DNA from: Desulfobacteraceae bacterium
Lineage (GTDB): Bacteria; Desulfobacterota; Desulfobacteria; Desulfobacterales; Desulfobacteraceae
Length of the DNA: 6,399 nt
Direction of reading: 5' to 3'
NCBI GenBank assembly: GCA_003354055.1
Contig: PIVQ01000431.1
Location: 1 to 6,399 of the forward strand
This document shows, piece after piece, positions 6,354-6,399 of the stretch (the stretch's first letter is position 1; every line of letters starts with the position of its first letter). Position numbers and translations under genes: made by a program. Under the pieces are notes generated by a model. It ran no database searches and was not told the origin of the DNA. It saw only the letters and a program-made list of their open reading frames with translations.

Positions 6354-6399
6354 TTGCTTCCTCCGATTTAGTTTTTTATGCGCTATATTTACGGGCTTT
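6354..6399 (-). promoter_or_regulatory. Leader of the acyl-CoA synthetase gene, cut by the window edge
   Basis: Only 46 bases upstream of the ATG are visible. They contain the SD CGGAGGA and, on the minus strand, an AT-rich TAAATATAGCGCATAAA in which TATAGC could be a -10 element. A matching -35 would fall beyond the right edge, so no promoter can be confirmed. Confidence 0.35.

Noticed and set aside
1..6399. Mobile element, CRISPR array, prophage, tRNA or rRNA
   Set aside because: No terminal inverted repeats, direct repeat arrays, transposase or integrase motifs, or RNA gene structures were seen; the coding content is ordinary and nearly gap-free.

Overview
The window looks like chromosomal DNA of an anaerobic, mid-GC, Gram-negative bacterium. 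A sulfate-reducing or related member of the Desulfobacterota (Desulfobacteraceae-like) fits best. This is an inference from three things: a divergent ethanolamine ammonia-lyase small subunit, an acyl-CoA synthetase of the type such organisms use to activate carboxylic acids, and two lipobox-type signal peptides plus a CHASE4/HAMP/GGDEF sensor typical of Gram-negatives. No marker gene fixes the taxon, and I see no sign of phage, IS element, integron, CRISPR, tRNA or rRNA.

Layout, left to right. Positions 1-399 (+) are the 3' part of eutC; its start and presumably eutB lie off the left edge. Sixteen bases later, convergent to it, ends a complete membrane diguanylate cyclase gene (416-1990, -). 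Upstream of that gene is a 125-base gap with a plausible sigma70-type promoter and a small TGTAAA/TTTACA palindrome. Next, on the same strand, is a tight two-gene unit. The upstream gene (3087-4397, -) encodes a lipoprotein of the C45 / acyl-CoA:6-aminopenicillanate acyltransferase Ntn-hydrolase family. The downstream gene (2116-3075, -) encodes a lipoprotein alpha/beta hydrolase, and its ribosome-binding site overlaps the stop codon of the first. A near-consensus promoter (TGGACA-17-TATTAT) precedes the pair. A perfect 14-bp hairpin at 4538-4577 then terminates the last gene, a complete 584-residue AMP-forming acyl-CoA synthetase (4599-6353, -), whose promoter region is cut by the right edge.

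The window is a string of short transcription units rather than one pathway. EutC (ethanolamine to acetaldehyde and ammonia) and the acyl-CoA synthetase (carboxylate to acyl-CoA) suit a metabolism feeding on small organic compounds. The cyclase makes c-di-GMP in response to an extracytoplasmic cue. The two lipoproteins carry Cys- and Ser-based hydrolase sites and probably act outside the cytoplasm on related amide or ester substrates. No terminator is visible between the hydrolase and cyclase genes, so the three could share a transcript. I do not see convincing evidence of a wholly new system; the least explained part is the lipoprotein hydrolase pair.
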